In this document: piece after piece, positions 7,503 through 16,267 of the stretch | Position numbering within the stretch: the stretch's first letter is position 1 | Layout: the number at the start of each line of letters is the position of its first letter | NCBI RefSeq assembly: GCF_039538145.1 | Contig: NZ_BAABBV010000002.1 | Location: 186,001 to 250,000, forward strand | Origin: Gryllotalpicola daejeonensis | Lineage (GTDB): Bacteria; Actinomycetota; Actinomycetes; Actinomycetales; Microbacteriaceae | DNA: 64,000 nt | Reading direction: 5' to 3' | Position numbers and translations under genes: made by a program | Notes under the pieces: generated by a model | Database searches by the model: none | Told to the model about the DNA's origin: nothing | The model's input: only the letters and a program-made list of their open reading frames with translations

Positions 7503-8338
7503 CTCTTGACACCATCACCCCTGCCCCTGTTTCGTTCGGCGCGACCCGACGCGCCAACATGCGCTGGTACCCGCTGCTGCGGCGCGTCGCCCGCGAGGTC
7601 GAGTCCAGCGCCGTGCCGCAGCACTCGGCGTATGAGCTCGACCTGCTGACCCGCCGGCTGTACGCCGCGTACTTCCACGGCCACGCGAACGAGGCGGCCT
7701 GGCCGCCGCCCGACGATCGGGGAACGCTGCACCCGGTCGGCGACCCCGACGACGCCTTCGTAGCGCGGCTGCACGCCGAGTTCGGCGGGCGGCACCCGCT
7801 GCGCTCGCGCCTGCTCGGCTACCTGACGGTGCACGGCTCGCGCCACGTGGGCGAGCCGGTGCCGCCGACCGTGCGCTGCTATCTCAACGTCGTTCCGGAT
7901 GCTGCGCCGCGGGTTTTCGCCAAGGTGGTCTCCGGCCTCGAGTCGGCCGGAGTCGTGTTCGCGGCCAAGCTGCTCGACAACCCCGCCAACTTCGGCCGCC
8001 CCGACGCCGCGGTGTTCTACACGACCCGCGCCGACGTGGCCGTACTGGCACGCTGCGCGGTCGCCGCGTGGCACCCCTCGGCGTTCGGCAGCGAGGTTCC
8101 GGCCTTCACCCGCGAAGTCGTGCCCGGCATCGCGCTGGCCGACGACCCGGGCGACGGCGTCAGCTTCGGCTACCACCGCTGCAGCCTGATCGCGCAGGGG
8201 CTCAGCGCCTCGGTGTCGGCCGACCCTCACGAACGACTCGGCGCGATCATCGACGCGTTCCTGCGCGCCGGCATCGACCCGGCCCGGCCGCACCTCGGCC
8301 CCGGCCGCTCGGAGTTCGTCCTCGACGGGGTCGCCTGA
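7499..8338 (+). CDS. HopA1-family (T3SS effector-like) protein, putative phospho-Ser/Thr lyase
   Basis: A 279-residue cytoplasmic protein that resembles actinobacterial HopA1-family members. The most telling part is residues 201-228, reading PAFTREVVPGIALADDPG and then SFGYHRC, close to the C-terminal family signature as I remember it. A Lys in FAAKLLDNP (157) followed by RPDAAVFY also fits. In RiPP pathways HopA1-like partners eliminate phosphate from phospho-Ser/Thr to give dehydroamino acids. Its ATG overlaps the kinase stop (ATGA), so the two are translationally coupled. It has no type III secretion context. No precursor peptide gene, cyclase or decarboxylase is visible nearby. Confidence 0.8.
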   Translation: MTLDTITPAPVSFGATRRANMRWYPLLRRVAREVESSAVPQHSAYELDLLTRRLYAAYFHGHANEAAWPPPDDRGTLHPVGDPDDAFVARLHAEFGGRHPLRSRLLGYLTVHGSRHVGEPVPPTVRCYLNVVPDAAPRVFAKVVSGLESAGVVFAAKLLDNPANFGRPDAAVFYTTRADVAVLARCAVAAWHPSAFGSEVPAFTREVVPGIALADDPGDGVSFGYHRCSLIAQGLSASVSADPHERLGAIIDAFLRAGIDPARPHLGPGRSEFVLDGVA

Positions 8339-8486
8339 CCCCGCGTTCCTCACAACTGAATACCCCTGTTCCACTGACTACCCAACCCGACAACTTCACA
8401 TGGACCCGGGAGCGCCGACGCCCCCAACCCACCCCCTTCTCCTACTGTCGGCGCCACCCGACGGCCGCTCGCGGCCGGCACTGCGC

Positions 8487-8519
8487 GAACCCCCGGCGAT
8501 CCCAGTCCGCCGGGGGTTC
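8487..8519. terminator. Terminator after the kinase/HopA1-like pair
   Basis: A perfect 12-bp stem (GAACCCCCGGCG at 8487-8498 with its complement at 8508-8519) encloses a 9-base loop. It lies between the HopA1-like gene and the convergent DedA gene and can serve both. The 148 bases between the HopA1-like stop and this hairpin hold no convincing small gene on either strand. Confidence 0.75.
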
Positions 8520-8553
8520 GTGCAGGTTCAGGGGGCCGGGCTAGAGCTCCGGG

Positions 8554-9186
8554 TCAGGCGGCGACGGCGGCGACCACGGGGCGGCGAAATCGGGCGCGCA
8601 CCGCCCTGACGAGCAGGTCGATGGCGACGCCGGTGAGCAGCCCCGCCGCGATGGATGCGGCGAGCGCGATCACCGGGTTGCCGAGCAGCGCGAAGGCGGC
8701 CGACCCGACGAGCACGCCGATGGCGACGTGGAGCCCGGTGTAGAGCGTCACCGAGGTCGCGGCAAGCGGAAGGTAGCGGCGCATCGGCATCCGCCCAGCC
8801 CCCGCCGTCATCGAGACGGCGACGCGCGCGAACGGCACGAACTTGGCGGTGAGCAGGATCGACGCCGGGCTCACCTCGAGCCGTCGCTGCGCGTAGTGGA
8901 AGGCGCGAGCGAGGCGGGGGCGCTTCGGGGTGATCCAGCGCTCGATGCCGAGGCGGCGACCGAGGTGGAAGGCGATGAGATCGCCAGCGAGTGCCGCGGG
9001 CACCGCCACGGCGAGCACGAGCCACGGGCTGCCGCCGGCGGCGGCCATCGCGGCGGAGGTTGCGACGACGAGCGTCTCGCCCGGGACGAAGGGGAAGAAC
9101 CCGTCGATGACGAGGGCGAGCGCAACTAGCGCGAGTGCCCACGGCGAGGCCGCGGCGAGGGTGATGAGGTGCCCGATCGTGTCCAT
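8554..9186 (-). CDS. DedA/SNARE-associated family membrane protein
   Basis: An integral membrane protein of about 210 residues from the DedA (VTT) family. Members are thought to move or scramble lipids and support membrane potential. Visible family features are FPFVPGETLVV near the N-terminus, the glycine-rich GDLIAFHLGRRLG, and the FVPFARVAVSMTAGAGRMP loop that corresponds to the usual F-x-R-x3-P-x2-AG motif. Four to five hydrophobic segments are evident. The start used is the ATG at 9184-9186; AAAGG is just upstream but close, and a longer frame adds 19 residues. No operon partner. Confidence 0.85.
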   Translation of the reverse strand: MDTIGHLITLAAASPWALALVALALVIDGFFPFVPGETLVVATSAAMAAAGGSPWLVLAVAVPAALAGDLIAFHLGRRLGIERWITPKRPRLARAFHYAQRRLEVSPASILLTAKFVPFARVAVSMTAGAGRMPMRRYLPLAATSVTLYTGLHVAIGVLVGSAAFALLGNPVIALAASIAAGLLTGVAIDLLVRAVRARFRRPVVAAVAA

Positions 9187-9324
9187 GCCTTTGAAGTTAC
9201 GGATGCCTCGGGCCGCGGTCGTCACCCTGGAGTTGGCCGCCACCCCCTACTGCGGTATCGCTTTTCGCGCGGCGGCCGCCTCACGCGCGAGGGGTGTGGC
9301 ACGGTAGCGGTGAAAGGGGACGTG

Positions 9325-10749
9325 ATGCGTTTCATGCCGCGATGGCGCCGCCGCAGTGAGAAGGCGGCTACCTCGTCGACGGCACCGGCCGCGGGCGGCG
9401 GCAGGCTCCCGAGCACTCGCGTGCCATGGTCGCCGCGCGCCCGCCGGGTGACGTTCTGGGTGGTGCTCGGCGTGATCGCCGCCTCGCTCTATGCGGTGCA
9501 GGTGCCGGTCGCGGTGGCCGTGTACAACGTGCCCGTCGAGGTGGTCTTCGTGATCGTCGCCGCGCACGTGGGGTCGTTGCCGCTCGCGGTGTGGCGCCCC
9601 CGCGAGGCATCCGGTCTGGCCGTCATCTCGTTCTTCATCCTGGCGCTCATCTCGACGGGCGGCTCGACGACGGCGCCGTGGCCGTGGGCGGTTCCTGCGC
9701 TGATCACGCAGGTGCTGACGCTCGCGGTCGTCGCGTGGAAGGACACGTGGTGGTGGGCACTCGTGGCGTGGGCGGGCAGCGCGCTGGCATCCGTCATCGC
9801 AGCGCTCATTCTGCTGGTGCGCATGCCGCTCGCCTCAAGCCTGACCAGCATCGTCGTGTTCGCGAACATCGCGATCTTCGCGATCGCCGCAGCGATCGTC
9901 GTGCGGCAGCTGCAGCGCACGCGCGTGCAGCTCGCCGAGGAGCGCGAGACCAGCGAGAGCGAGCGCACGCGGCGGCAGGTCGCCGACGAGCGCACCCGGA
10001 TCGCCCGCGAGCTGCATGACGTGGTCGCGCACGGCATGTCGATCTTGAACGTGCAGGCGACGAGCGCGCCGTATCGGCACCCCGGGCTGCCGCCCGAGGT
10101 CGTCACGGAGTTCGAAGAGATCGCGGCGCAGACCCGCACGACGCTGGCCGAGATGCGGCGGCTGCTCGGCGTGCTGCGGGCGGATGACTCCGAGAGCGGC
10201 GTCGCAGCGAGCGGTGCGGCCGCTTCGGCGGGCGACCGCACTGGTGCCGACGTGGCGCGTGGGCGCGGAGGTGCGCCCCGGCCTCCCGGTGGCGGCCCCA
10301 CGACCGGCACGAACCCCACCGTCGTGCTCGAACCGCAGCCCGGCCTGCCGCAGCTGCCGGCGCTGATCGACCAGGCGCGCAAGGCGGGCGCCGAGATCCT
10401 CTACCAGCCGGGAACCGCGCTCGACCAGCGCGTCGACGATGTGGTGGGGCTCGCGGCATACCGAATCGTGCAGGAATCCCTGAGCAATGCGCTGCGCCAT
10501 GCACCGGGCGCGACCGTGACGGTGACGGCGACCCGCGACCCGCAGGTGCTCGAACTCGTGATCGCGAACGGGCCGAGGCCGGGTGGCGCACGCCGCGAGA
10601 CCGGCCAGCTCACCGGGGCGGGCTTCGGACTGCGCGGCATGCAGGAGCGCGCCGGCGCCGTCGGCGGCACGGTCGAGCACGGGGCCACGCCCGATGGCGG
10701 CTGGCGGGTGTCGGCCGTGCTGCCGGTGCATCCAGGAGGGTCATCGTGA
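9325..10749 (+). CDS. NarL-type sensor histidine kinase
   Basis: A 474-residue membrane sensor. About five hydrophobic segments lie between residues 42 and 195 with no sizeable extracellular domain, so it probably senses a membrane or internal cue. The HisKA_3 dimerisation domain contains ARELHDVVAHG, with His231 as the phosphorylation site. A Gly/Pro/Ala-rich insert of about 50 residues separates it from the HATPase domain (NALRHAPG for the N box, GFGLRGMQER for the G box). The ATG at 9325 is supported by AAAGGGGA at 9313-9320. It overlaps the response-regulator gene by four bases. Confidence 0.92.
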   Translation: MRFMPRWRRRSEKAATSSTAPAAGGGRLPSTRVPWSPRARRVTFWVVLGVIAASLYAVQVPVAVAVYNVPVEVVFVIVAAHVGSLPLAVWRPREASGLAVISFFILALISTGGSTTAPWPWAVPALITQVLTLAVVAWKDTWWWALVAWAGSALASVIAALILLVRMPLASSLTSIVVFANIAIFAIAAAIVVRQLQRTRVQLAEERETSESERTRRQVADERTRIARELHDVVAHGMSILNVQATSAPYRHPGLPPEVVTEFEEIAAQTRTTLAEMRRLLGVLRADDSESGVAASGAAASAGDRTGADVARGRGGAPRPPGGGPTTGTNPTVVLEPQPGLPQLPALIDQARKAGAEILYQPGTALDQRVDDVVGLAAYRIVQESLSNALRHAPGATVTVTATRDPQVLELVIANGPRPGGARRETGQLTGAGFGLRGMQERAGAVGGTVEHGATPDGGWRVSAVLPVHPGGSS

Positions 10750-11435
10750 CACGCGTCGTGATCGCCGACGACCAGGCGATGGTGCGCGCGGGCTTCGCCG
10801 CGCTGCTCGCCGCGCAGCCCGATCTCGAGGTGGTCGGGCAGGCCGCGGACGGCGCGGAAGCCGTGTCGCTTGCGCTCGAGCTCACACCCGACGTCGTGCT
10901 GATGGACGTGCGGATGCCGGTGATGAACGGCATCGAGGCAACCGCGCGCATCGCGGCGGCCGGCGTGCCGACGCGCGTGCTGATGCTGACCACGTTCGAC
11001 ATCGACGATTACGTGTTCCAGGCGCTGCAGGCGGGGGCGAGCGGATTCCTGCTGAAGGACGCTTTGCCCGCCGAACTCGTCGAGGCGGTGCGGGTCGTGG
11101 CCGCGGGCGAGGGGCTGCTCTCGCCGCGGCTCACGAGGCTCGTGATCGAGCACTTCGCGCAGGGGGTGGGTGCTGAGCAGGCATCCCCCGCCCCTGCCGG
11201 CCCGTCACCCACGCCCGCGCGACCGGAACTCGCTGAGCTGACGCAGCGCGAGAACGAGATCCTCGTGCTGGTGGCGCAGGGGCTGTCGAACAGCGAGATC
11301 GCGCGCGCCCTGTTCCTCGCCGAGCAGACGGTGAAGACGCACGTGTCGCGCATCTTCACGAAGCTCGGGCTGCGCGATCGGGCGCAGGCGGTGATCCTCG
11401 CCTACGAGCGCGGGCTCGTCACCCCGGGAGCCTAA
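10746..11435 (+). CDS. NarL/FixJ-family response regulator
   Basis: A 229-residue partner of the kinase at 9325, translationally coupled to it through a GTGA overlap. The receiver domain occupies residues 1-120, with the acidic pocket DD at 8-9, phospho-acceptor Asp54 in LMDVRMP, and a conserved Lys in FLLKDA. The C-terminal LuxR-type helix-turn-helix (about 160-220) reads LTQRENEILVLVAQGLSNSE. Phosphorylation should drive dimerisation and DNA binding. Targets are unknown; the short gene at 11547 immediately downstream is a candidate. Confidence 0.94.
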   Translation: MTRVVIADDQAMVRAGFAALLAAQPDLEVVGQAADGAEAVSLALELTPDVVLMDVRMPVMNGIEATARIAAAGVPTRVLMLTTFDIDDYVFQALQAGASGFLLKDALPAELVEAVRVVAAGEGLLSPRLTRLVIEHFAQGVGAEQASPAPAGPSPTPARPELAELTQRENEILVLVAQGLSNSEIARALFLAEQTVKTHVSRIFTKLGLRDRAQAVILAYERGLVTPGA

Positions 11436-11481
11436 CCTTCAACCTGACCTTTGCTCGCATCACTCGGCGACGGTGTCAAGG

Positions 11482-11494
11482 CCTGTTTTACAGG
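11482..11494. promoter_or_regulatory. Palindrome CCTGT-TTT-ACAGG upstream of small gene
   Basis: A perfect 5-bp inverted repeat with a 3-base centre lies 53 bases before the ATG at 11547. A very similar palindrome, CTGTTTACAG, lies at 2148-2157 just before the PadR gene. Both could be sites for one regulator, or chance. No regulator family can be assigned from this alone. Confidence 0.4.
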
Positions 11495-11546
11495 AAGCGC
11501 GTTCCTGCACTCTCGTCGTGGGAGAGATCAGCCGAGGGGGAATCTC

Positions 11547-11855
11547 ATGAGCCTTGTTGCCACGCTTCACCGACTTTCGAAGGTCGGTCACGCCACGCCC
11601 GCGCCCACACTCGCCGAGGTCGAGGTCGTCTCCGCGGGCGACGGCGACTGGCGGGTCAGCCTGCCGGGCGGCAGCCCGTTCGCGCTGCTGGGCTACGTCA
11701 CGCTGAGCGACGGCCGATATCGCGTGCAGTCGATCGCGCGCCCGTTCGCCGAGCTCGAGGCCGACACCCTCGAGGCCGCGATCGATCTTCTGCGCCCGCG
11801 CCTCGCGGACGCGGCGGCGATCAGCGCGGGCATCCGGCCCGCTCGCGCTGCCTGA
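11547..11855 (+). CDS. Conserved-looking small protein, unknown
   Basis: A soluble 102-residue protein I do not recognise. It starts MSLVATLHRLSKVGH and has a beta-rich middle (DWRVSLPGGSPFALLGYVTL) followed by an Ala-rich helical end. It carries no signal peptide or catalytic motif. The start is well supported: GAGGGGG at 11534-11540 lies six bases before ATG. It is the next gene after the two-component system but separated by 111 bases that contain a palindrome, so it is probably a separate unit. Confidence 0.7.
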   Translation: MSLVATLHRLSKVGHATPAPTLAEVEVVSAGDGDWRVSLPGGSPFALLGYVTLSDGRYRVQSIARPFAELEADTLEAAIDLLRPRLADAAAISAGIRPARAA

Positions 11856-11943
11856 ATCGCGCAACGTGAACTGACCCGGTTGCGCACGCCGACGAGGCTG
11901 CGCAACCTGCCCGCCGACGAGTCGCGAGTGGCATTGTGAGCGC

Positions 11944-12630
11944 ATGACCGACGACGACGAGCGCGGCGCGCCGGAACGCGGCGTGCCGGAGCACCCCGGC
12001 ATGGGACCGACCCGGCGCCTTGAGGCGCTGATCGACGGCGTCTTCGCGATCGTCATGACGATCATCGTCATCGAGATCGAACTGCCCAAGCATGCCGGCG
12101 ACGACCTGCTCTCCGCCCTGGGCGGGAACGTGCCGACGCTGCTCGGCTACGCACTGGTGTTCATCACGCTCGGCACGGTCTGGTTCGGCAACCGCACGCA
12201 GAACGACTTCGCGCGCTATGCCGATCATCCCTTCGTGTGGCTCAACCTGCTGATGCTGATGCTGGTCGCGTTCGTGCCGTACACCGCCAACATGCTCGCC
12301 CACTACCCCACCGAGCGCGTGGCGGTCGTGACCTACGGGGTGCATCTGACCGCGATCGCCGCGGTGCACGGATCGCTGTGGTGGTACCTGACCGCGCACC
12401 CGTGGCTGCTTTACGCCGGGCTCACCGACTCGTACCGCTCGCGATCGCGGTTGCCCGCGTTCACGCTCGCGATCTCATTCGCGATCGCGACGCTCGTGGG
12501 GCTCGCCCTTCCGATCGCGGGACTGGTCGCTTACCTGCTCGTGCCGGTTCCGTTCGTTTCCGGGCTGTACTACCGGTGGCTGACCTCGCTCGCACAGTCG
12601 GAGACCGACAAGGAAGAAGCAGCCGAGTAG
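11944..12630 (+). CDS. TMEM175-like (DUF1211) membrane protein
   Basis: A 228-residue membrane protein of the TMEM175/DUF1211 family, whose characterised members are potassium-permeable channels formed from six-helix units. The first helix contains RRLEALIDGVFAIVMTI, matching the family's R...FSDGVFAI signature but with Ile in place of Ser before Asp. Six hydrophobic segments follow; WFGNRTQNDFARYAD lies in a conserved loop. The first 20 residues are charged and probably cytoplasmic. CATTGT six bases before ATG and no Shine-Dalgarno suggest a leaderless mRNA. Confidence 0.85.
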   Translation: MTDDDERGAPERGVPEHPGMGPTRRLEALIDGVFAIVMTIIVIEIELPKHAGDDLLSALGGNVPTLLGYALVFITLGTVWFGNRTQNDFARYADHPFVWLNLLMLMLVAFVPYTANMLAHYPTERVAVVTYGVHLTAIAAVHGSLWWYLTAHPWLLYAGLTDSYRSRSRLPAFTLAISFAIATLVGLALPIAGLVAYLLVPVPFVSGLYYRWLTSLAQSETDKEEAAE

Positions 12631-12639
12631 GGCGCCCCG

Positions 12640-12870
12640 CTACAGCGGCTCGTCGAGTTCCTCGTCGGGTGGCACGACGTCGCCCGTGTCATCCGGGCCG
12701 CCCGTTCCCGGCAGGTTCCCGACCCGCGCGCGATCGACGTCGTCGGTCGCCGGAGACTCGTCGGGGTCGCCCTGCAGCTCCTGAGTCTCGCGGTCACTGC
12801 CCGGGCTGTAGTTCGTGTCCTTGCGGGTGAGCTCTTCATCGCTCAACCCGCGCGGCTGGTCGTCGCTCAT
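12640..12870 (-). CDS. Small acidic hydrophilic protein, unknown
   Basis: A 76-residue protein, strongly acidic and rich in Asp, Glu, Pro and Gly, probably disordered. There are no Cys, no hydrophobic segment and no known domain. The start is firm, with AAGGAG eight bases before ATG. It resembles in style the 85-residue acidic protein at 33458 but shares no clear motif with it. It converges on the TMEM175-like gene with a 9-base gap. Function unknown. Confidence 0.75.
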   Translation of the reverse strand: MSDDQPRGLSDEELTRKDTNYSPGSDRETQELQGDPDESPATDDVDRARVGNLPGTGGPDDTGDVVPPDEELDEPL

Positions 12871-12909
12871 GCTGTCACGCTCCTTCTTGCGGTATCGGCT
12901 TCGAACGGA

Positions 12910-14751
12910 TCATTCGCGCTGGCCCGGGTCGTCGTCACCCAGGTGCAGCACGTTCTTGGCGCGCTGCAGCGCCTCGGCGCCCATCGCCTCGGCGGAGTCG
13001 ACGACCGCACCGACGCGCAGCGGGTCGTGCTTGGCCAGCGCCTTGAGCGTGTTATTGCGGTATTCCTTCGAGATTTTCGGCGGCAGCGGCGGCGCGTTCC
13101 GCGTGACGTAGGCGTCGATCAGCGTCACGCCGTCGTGGCGCAGCGCCTGCTCCCAGGCATCCCCGGCTTCATCATCGTGACGAACCCGGATGCCACGGAA
13201 GCCGAGCAGCTCTGCATAGCCTGCGTAGTCGATCGACTCGACGTCCTGCGAGCCGCGCCAGACCGGGTCTGCGTCCTGCGTGCGCTGCTCCCACGACACC
13301 TGGGCGAGGTCGTCGTTGTGCATCACTGCGATGACGAGCTGCTTGTTCGGCCAGCGTTCGAGGTACTTCTTCACCGTGATCAGCTCGTTCATGCCGAGCA
13401 TCTGGAACGCCCCGTCACCGATCGTGCAGATCACGGGCCGGTCGGGGAACGCGAACTTCGCCGCAGTCGCGTACGGCATCGCGCCGAGCATGCTCGCCAG
13501 GCGCCCAGAGAGGTCGCCCTTCATGCCGCGGCGCAGGCGGATGTGGTGCGCGTACCAGTCCGCCGTCGTTCCGGCATCCGCCGTCACGATCGCGTTCTCG
13601 GGAAGCCGCTCGTTCAACTCGAAGAAGACGCGGCGTGGGTTCGCTCCGTCCGGGTACTTGACCATTGCCTCGGTGCGCATCTCCTTCTCCCAGTTCAGGA
13701 ACCCCTCGGCGATGCCCTGCTGCCAACTGAGGTCGCTCTTCTGCTCGATCAGCGGCAGCAGCGCGTCGAGGGTCGTACGCACGTCGCCCCAGAGGTTCGC
13801 CTCCGTCGGGTACCGCACGCCGAGCTGCTCGGGCTTCAGGTCGACCTGCACCGCGCGGCACTGGCCGGTCGCCGGCAGGAACTCGCCGTACGGGTAGTTC
13901 GTGCCGAGCAGCACGAGCGTGTCGCACTCTTTCATCTGGGTGAGGCTCGGCATCGTGCCGAGCAGCCCCAGCTGCTGGGTGTGGAACGGGATGTCGCTCG
14001 GAATCACGTCCTTCCCCCGCAGGGCCGTCACGATGCCCGCGCCCGACTTGCGCGCGAGCTCGAGCACCTGATCGGTTGCGCCCCGCGCCCCGGCGCCCAC
14101 GAGCAGGGTCACCTTGCTGCCCGCATTGATGACGGATGCCGCAGCCTGCAGTGCCTCGTCATCGGGGCGGATCCTCGTCGTGGCGGGCGCCGAGCTCGAG
14201 CGCGACACCCAGTGGGCGGCGCTCGGCTCTGCGGCATCCAGTGCCTGCACGTCGTGCGGCAGCACGATCACCGCCGGCTGCAGGCGCGCCTGCGCCGTGC
14301 GGAAGGCGGTGTCGACGACGGCCTGCGCCTGCTGCGGCGACACGATCGTCTTGACGTAGCAGGCGACGTCGGCGAAGACCCGCTCCAGGTTGCTCTCCTG
14401 TTGGGTGAAGGTTCCCAGGGCATCCAGGCCCTGCTGGCCGACGATGGCGACGACGGGCACGTTGTCCATCTGCGCGTCGTAGAGCCCGTTGAGCATATGG
14501 AAGGCGCCCGGGCTCGAGGTGGCCACGCACACGCCCACCTCCCCCGTGAACTTCGCGTGCGCGGTCGCCATGAAGGCACAGATCTCCTCGTGCGTGGGCC
14601 GGACGTATTCGAGCCCGTCGCCCTTCACGTCGAGCTCGCCCAGCGCGCCGTCGAAGGCGCCGATGCCGTCGCCGGGGAAGCCGAAGACACGCGTGACGCC
14701 CCATTCCTTCACGCGGTCGATGATGAATTCGCTCACGGTCTTGGCTGCCAT
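12910..14751 (-). CDS. Thiamine pyrophosphate-dependent enzyme, pyruvate oxidase-like
   Basis: A 613-residue three-domain enzyme of the acetolactate synthase/pyruvate oxidase family. The N-terminal Pyr domain includes the conserved Glu in PTHEEICAFMA. A central FAD/nucleotide-type domain carries LLVGAGARGA. The C-terminal TPP domain has GDGAFQMLGMNEL and ends its cofactor motif with MHNDD. Such enzymes decarboxylate pyruvate or related 2-oxoacids; the exact product cannot be read. The ATG at 14749-14751 begins the conserved SEFIIDRVKEWG region; upstream codons are open but unlikely to be translated. It lies 62 bases after the Rieske gene on the same strand. Confidence 0.88.
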   Translation of the reverse strand: MAAKTVSEFIIDRVKEWGVTRVFGFPGDGIGAFDGALGELDVKGDGLEYVRPTHEEICAFMATAHAKFTGEVGVCVATSSPGAFHMLNGLYDAQMDNVPVVAIVGQQGLDALGTFTQQESNLERVFADVACYVKTIVSPQQAQAVVDTAFRTAQARLQPAVIVLPHDVQALDAAEPSAAHWVSRSSSAPATTRIRPDDEALQAAASVINAGSKVTLLVGAGARGATDQVLELARKSGAGIVTALRGKDVIPSDIPFHTQQLGLLGTMPSLTQMKECDTLVLLGTNYPYGEFLPATGQCRAVQVDLKPEQLGVRYPTEANLWGDVRTTLDALLPLIEQKSDLSWQQGIAEGFLNWEKEMRTEAMVKYPDGANPRRVFFELNERLPENAIVTADAGTTADWYAHHIRLRRGMKGDLSGRLASMLGAMPYATAAKFAFPDRPVICTIGDGAFQMLGMNELITVKKYLERWPNKQLVIAVMHNDDLAQVSWEQRTQDADPVWRGSQDVESIDYAGYAELLGFRGIRVRHDDEAGDAWEQALRHDGVTLIDAYVTRNAPPLPPKISKEYRNNTLKALAKHDPLRVGAVVDSAEAMGAEALQRAKNVLHLGDDDPGQRE

Positions 14752-14813
14752 GAGTGATCCGTACCCCGGTCGTGCGAGTGCTACCCCGCTGCTGGCCTGC
14801 CGCCCGCGCGCGG

Positions 14814-15722
14814 CTACCCCGCGCCGGGCAGCATGACCTCGACCCTGCCACCGGTGACTCGCGCGACGAACTGAGGCTGCGGGGCGGTCGCCGGGCCGTG
14901 CACCACCGCGCCGTCTTCGAGGGCGAAGGTGCTGCCGTGCCACGGGCAGGTCACGCAGGCGCCGATGCCGGGCTCATCGACCAGCTCGCCCTCGTGCAGC
15001 GGACCGGACAGGTGCGAGCAGGCATCGGCCAGCGCGAGCACACGGTCGCCGTCGCGGTAGAGCACCACGGGGGTGTTGCCGACCAGCCGCTGCCGCAGCT
15101 GGTGCTCCGGCAGCTCGGTGAGCAGCCCGAGGTCGTGCCAGCCGCCGGGCGTCAGGTTGGGCACGGGTTCGGTGTGGTTCGCGCCGAGCGCCTGGTGATA
15201 GGCGATATGGCCGCCGAGATATCCGCCGACTGATGCCGCGGCCAGGCCCGCCAGGGCGAGGCGCTTCCCCGCCTTGCGGTTGCCGCTGAGTCGCGCGACG
15301 AACGAGGCACCGTAGAGCGCGCCGGCCGTCGCGACCGAAGCCCAGTGGATGAGCCCTACACGCTGATGCTCGCGATTCGCGGCAGAGAAGTCAGTGGCGC
15401 CGGTCGCGGCGGCGGGAATCGCGGCCGCGGTGCCGACTCCGACGAGCGCCGTTGCGGGAATCCAGCCGCCGGGCAGCAGGTCGAGCACGTTCGCCGACAT
15501 CCACGCGCCCAGCGGAACCTGCACGAGGAACGGGTGCGCCGGGTGGCCGAGAGGCGTGCCGTGCAGCAGATCGCGCACAGGTCCGGGCGGAATGAGCTTC
15601 TGCAGGAAGTCCGAGACCGGGGCCGCGATCTTGTCGAGCCGCTCGTCGCCCTCGATGGTCTTGATCAGCCGGCCGACCGCTCGGCCTGCCTCCGTCAGCG
15701 TCTTCGTCGTGAGCTCAACCAT
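14814..15722 (-). CDS. DUF2231 membrane domain fused to Rieske [2Fe-2S] domain
   Basis: A 302-residue protein. Residues 1-180 hold several hydrophobic helices with the DUF2231 pattern (LGHPAHPFLVQVPLG). Residues 190-300 form a Rieske-type domain with both cluster-binding boxes, C235-S-H237 and C259-P-W-H262, typical of soluble Rieske ferredoxins. It is probably a membrane-tethered electron carrier. The partner is unknown; the TPP enzyme downstream may be co-transcribed. TAACGT lies seven bases before ATG with no Shine-Dalgarno, so the mRNA is probably leaderless. Confidence 0.88.
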   Translation of the reverse strand: MVELTTKTLTEAGRAVGRLIKTIEGDERLDKIAAPVSDFLQKLIPPGPVRDLLHGTPLGHPAHPFLVQVPLGAWMSANVLDLLPGGWIPATALVGVGTAAAIPAAATGATDFSAANREHQRVGLIHWASVATAGALYGASFVARLSGNRKAGKRLALAGLAAASVGGYLGGHIAYHQALGANHTEPVPNLTPGGWHDLGLLTELPEHQLRQRLVGNTPVVLYRDGDRVLALADACSHLSGPLHEGELVDEPGIGACVTCPWHGSTFALEDGAVVHGPATAPQPQFVARVTGGRVEVMLPGAG

Positions 15723-15785
15723 GAGCGCGACGTTAGGCGCGAGCGCGGTCGGCCGCCACTGCTTGACGGTGCGCCGACACTGCGG

Positions 15786-16217
15786 CTAGGCGACCCCTGC
15801 GGCCTTCTTCACCACTTCGGCGATGCGCTTCTCGTCTTCCGGCGTGATCTCGGTGATCGCGAACGCCGTCGGCCACATGGTGCCGTCGTCGAGCTGCGCC
15901 GCGTCGAAGAAAGCGAAGTTGCCGTAGCGCACCTTGAACTTCGCGCGCTCCTGATAGAAGCAGATCACCTTGCCGTCGGCGTTCGCGTAGGCCGGGCTGC
16001 CGTAGAAGGTGCGCGGCTTCAGGTGCGGCGCGACCTCGGTGATGATCGCGTGGATGCGCTCGGCGTTCGTCTTGTCGGGCTCGTCGAGGCTCGCGATCTT
16101 GTCGAGCACGGCCTGCAGTGCCTGCGCCTCGGATTCCTGCGCCTTCAGCTCTTTCGCGCGCTGGCGCATCGCCGCGCGCTCTTCTGCGGTGAATCCAGTG
16201 GTCTTCGTCTCTGTCAT
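15786..16217 (-). CDS. DUF1801/YdhG-like protein
   Basis: A 143-residue soluble protein. A charged helical stretch (about 10-35) precedes a DUF1801-like alpha/beta fold with APHLKPRTFYGSPAYA and later VICFYQERAKFKVRYGNFAFFD. Members include frataxin-like YdhG and many uncharacterised proteins; biochemical role here is unknown. The start chosen is the ATG at 16215-16217, three codons inside a slightly longer frame. Transcribed alone, toward the Rieske gene. Confidence 0.75.
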   Translation of the reverse strand: MTETKTTGFTAEERAAMRQRAKELKAQESEAQALQAVLDKIASLDEPDKTNAERIHAIITEVAPHLKPRTFYGSPAYANADGKVICFYQERAKFKVRYGNFAFFDAAQLDDGTMWPTAFAITEITPEDEKRIAEVVKKAAGVA

Positions 16218-16267
16218 GCCGAACATTGTGGCCGCGCGGTCACCGGGGATGCTTCTTCAGAACTGCT

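Noticed and set aside
8400..8609. 69-codon frame after the HopA1-like gene as a precursor peptide
   Set aside because: Pro/Arg-rich, crosses a terminator hairpin and overlaps the DedA gene; no leader/core pattern.
12943..14757. Long plus-strand frame antisense to the TPP enzyme
   Set aside because: High-GC shadow frame, Arg/His/Val-rich with no domain; the minus strand has a full TPP enzyme.
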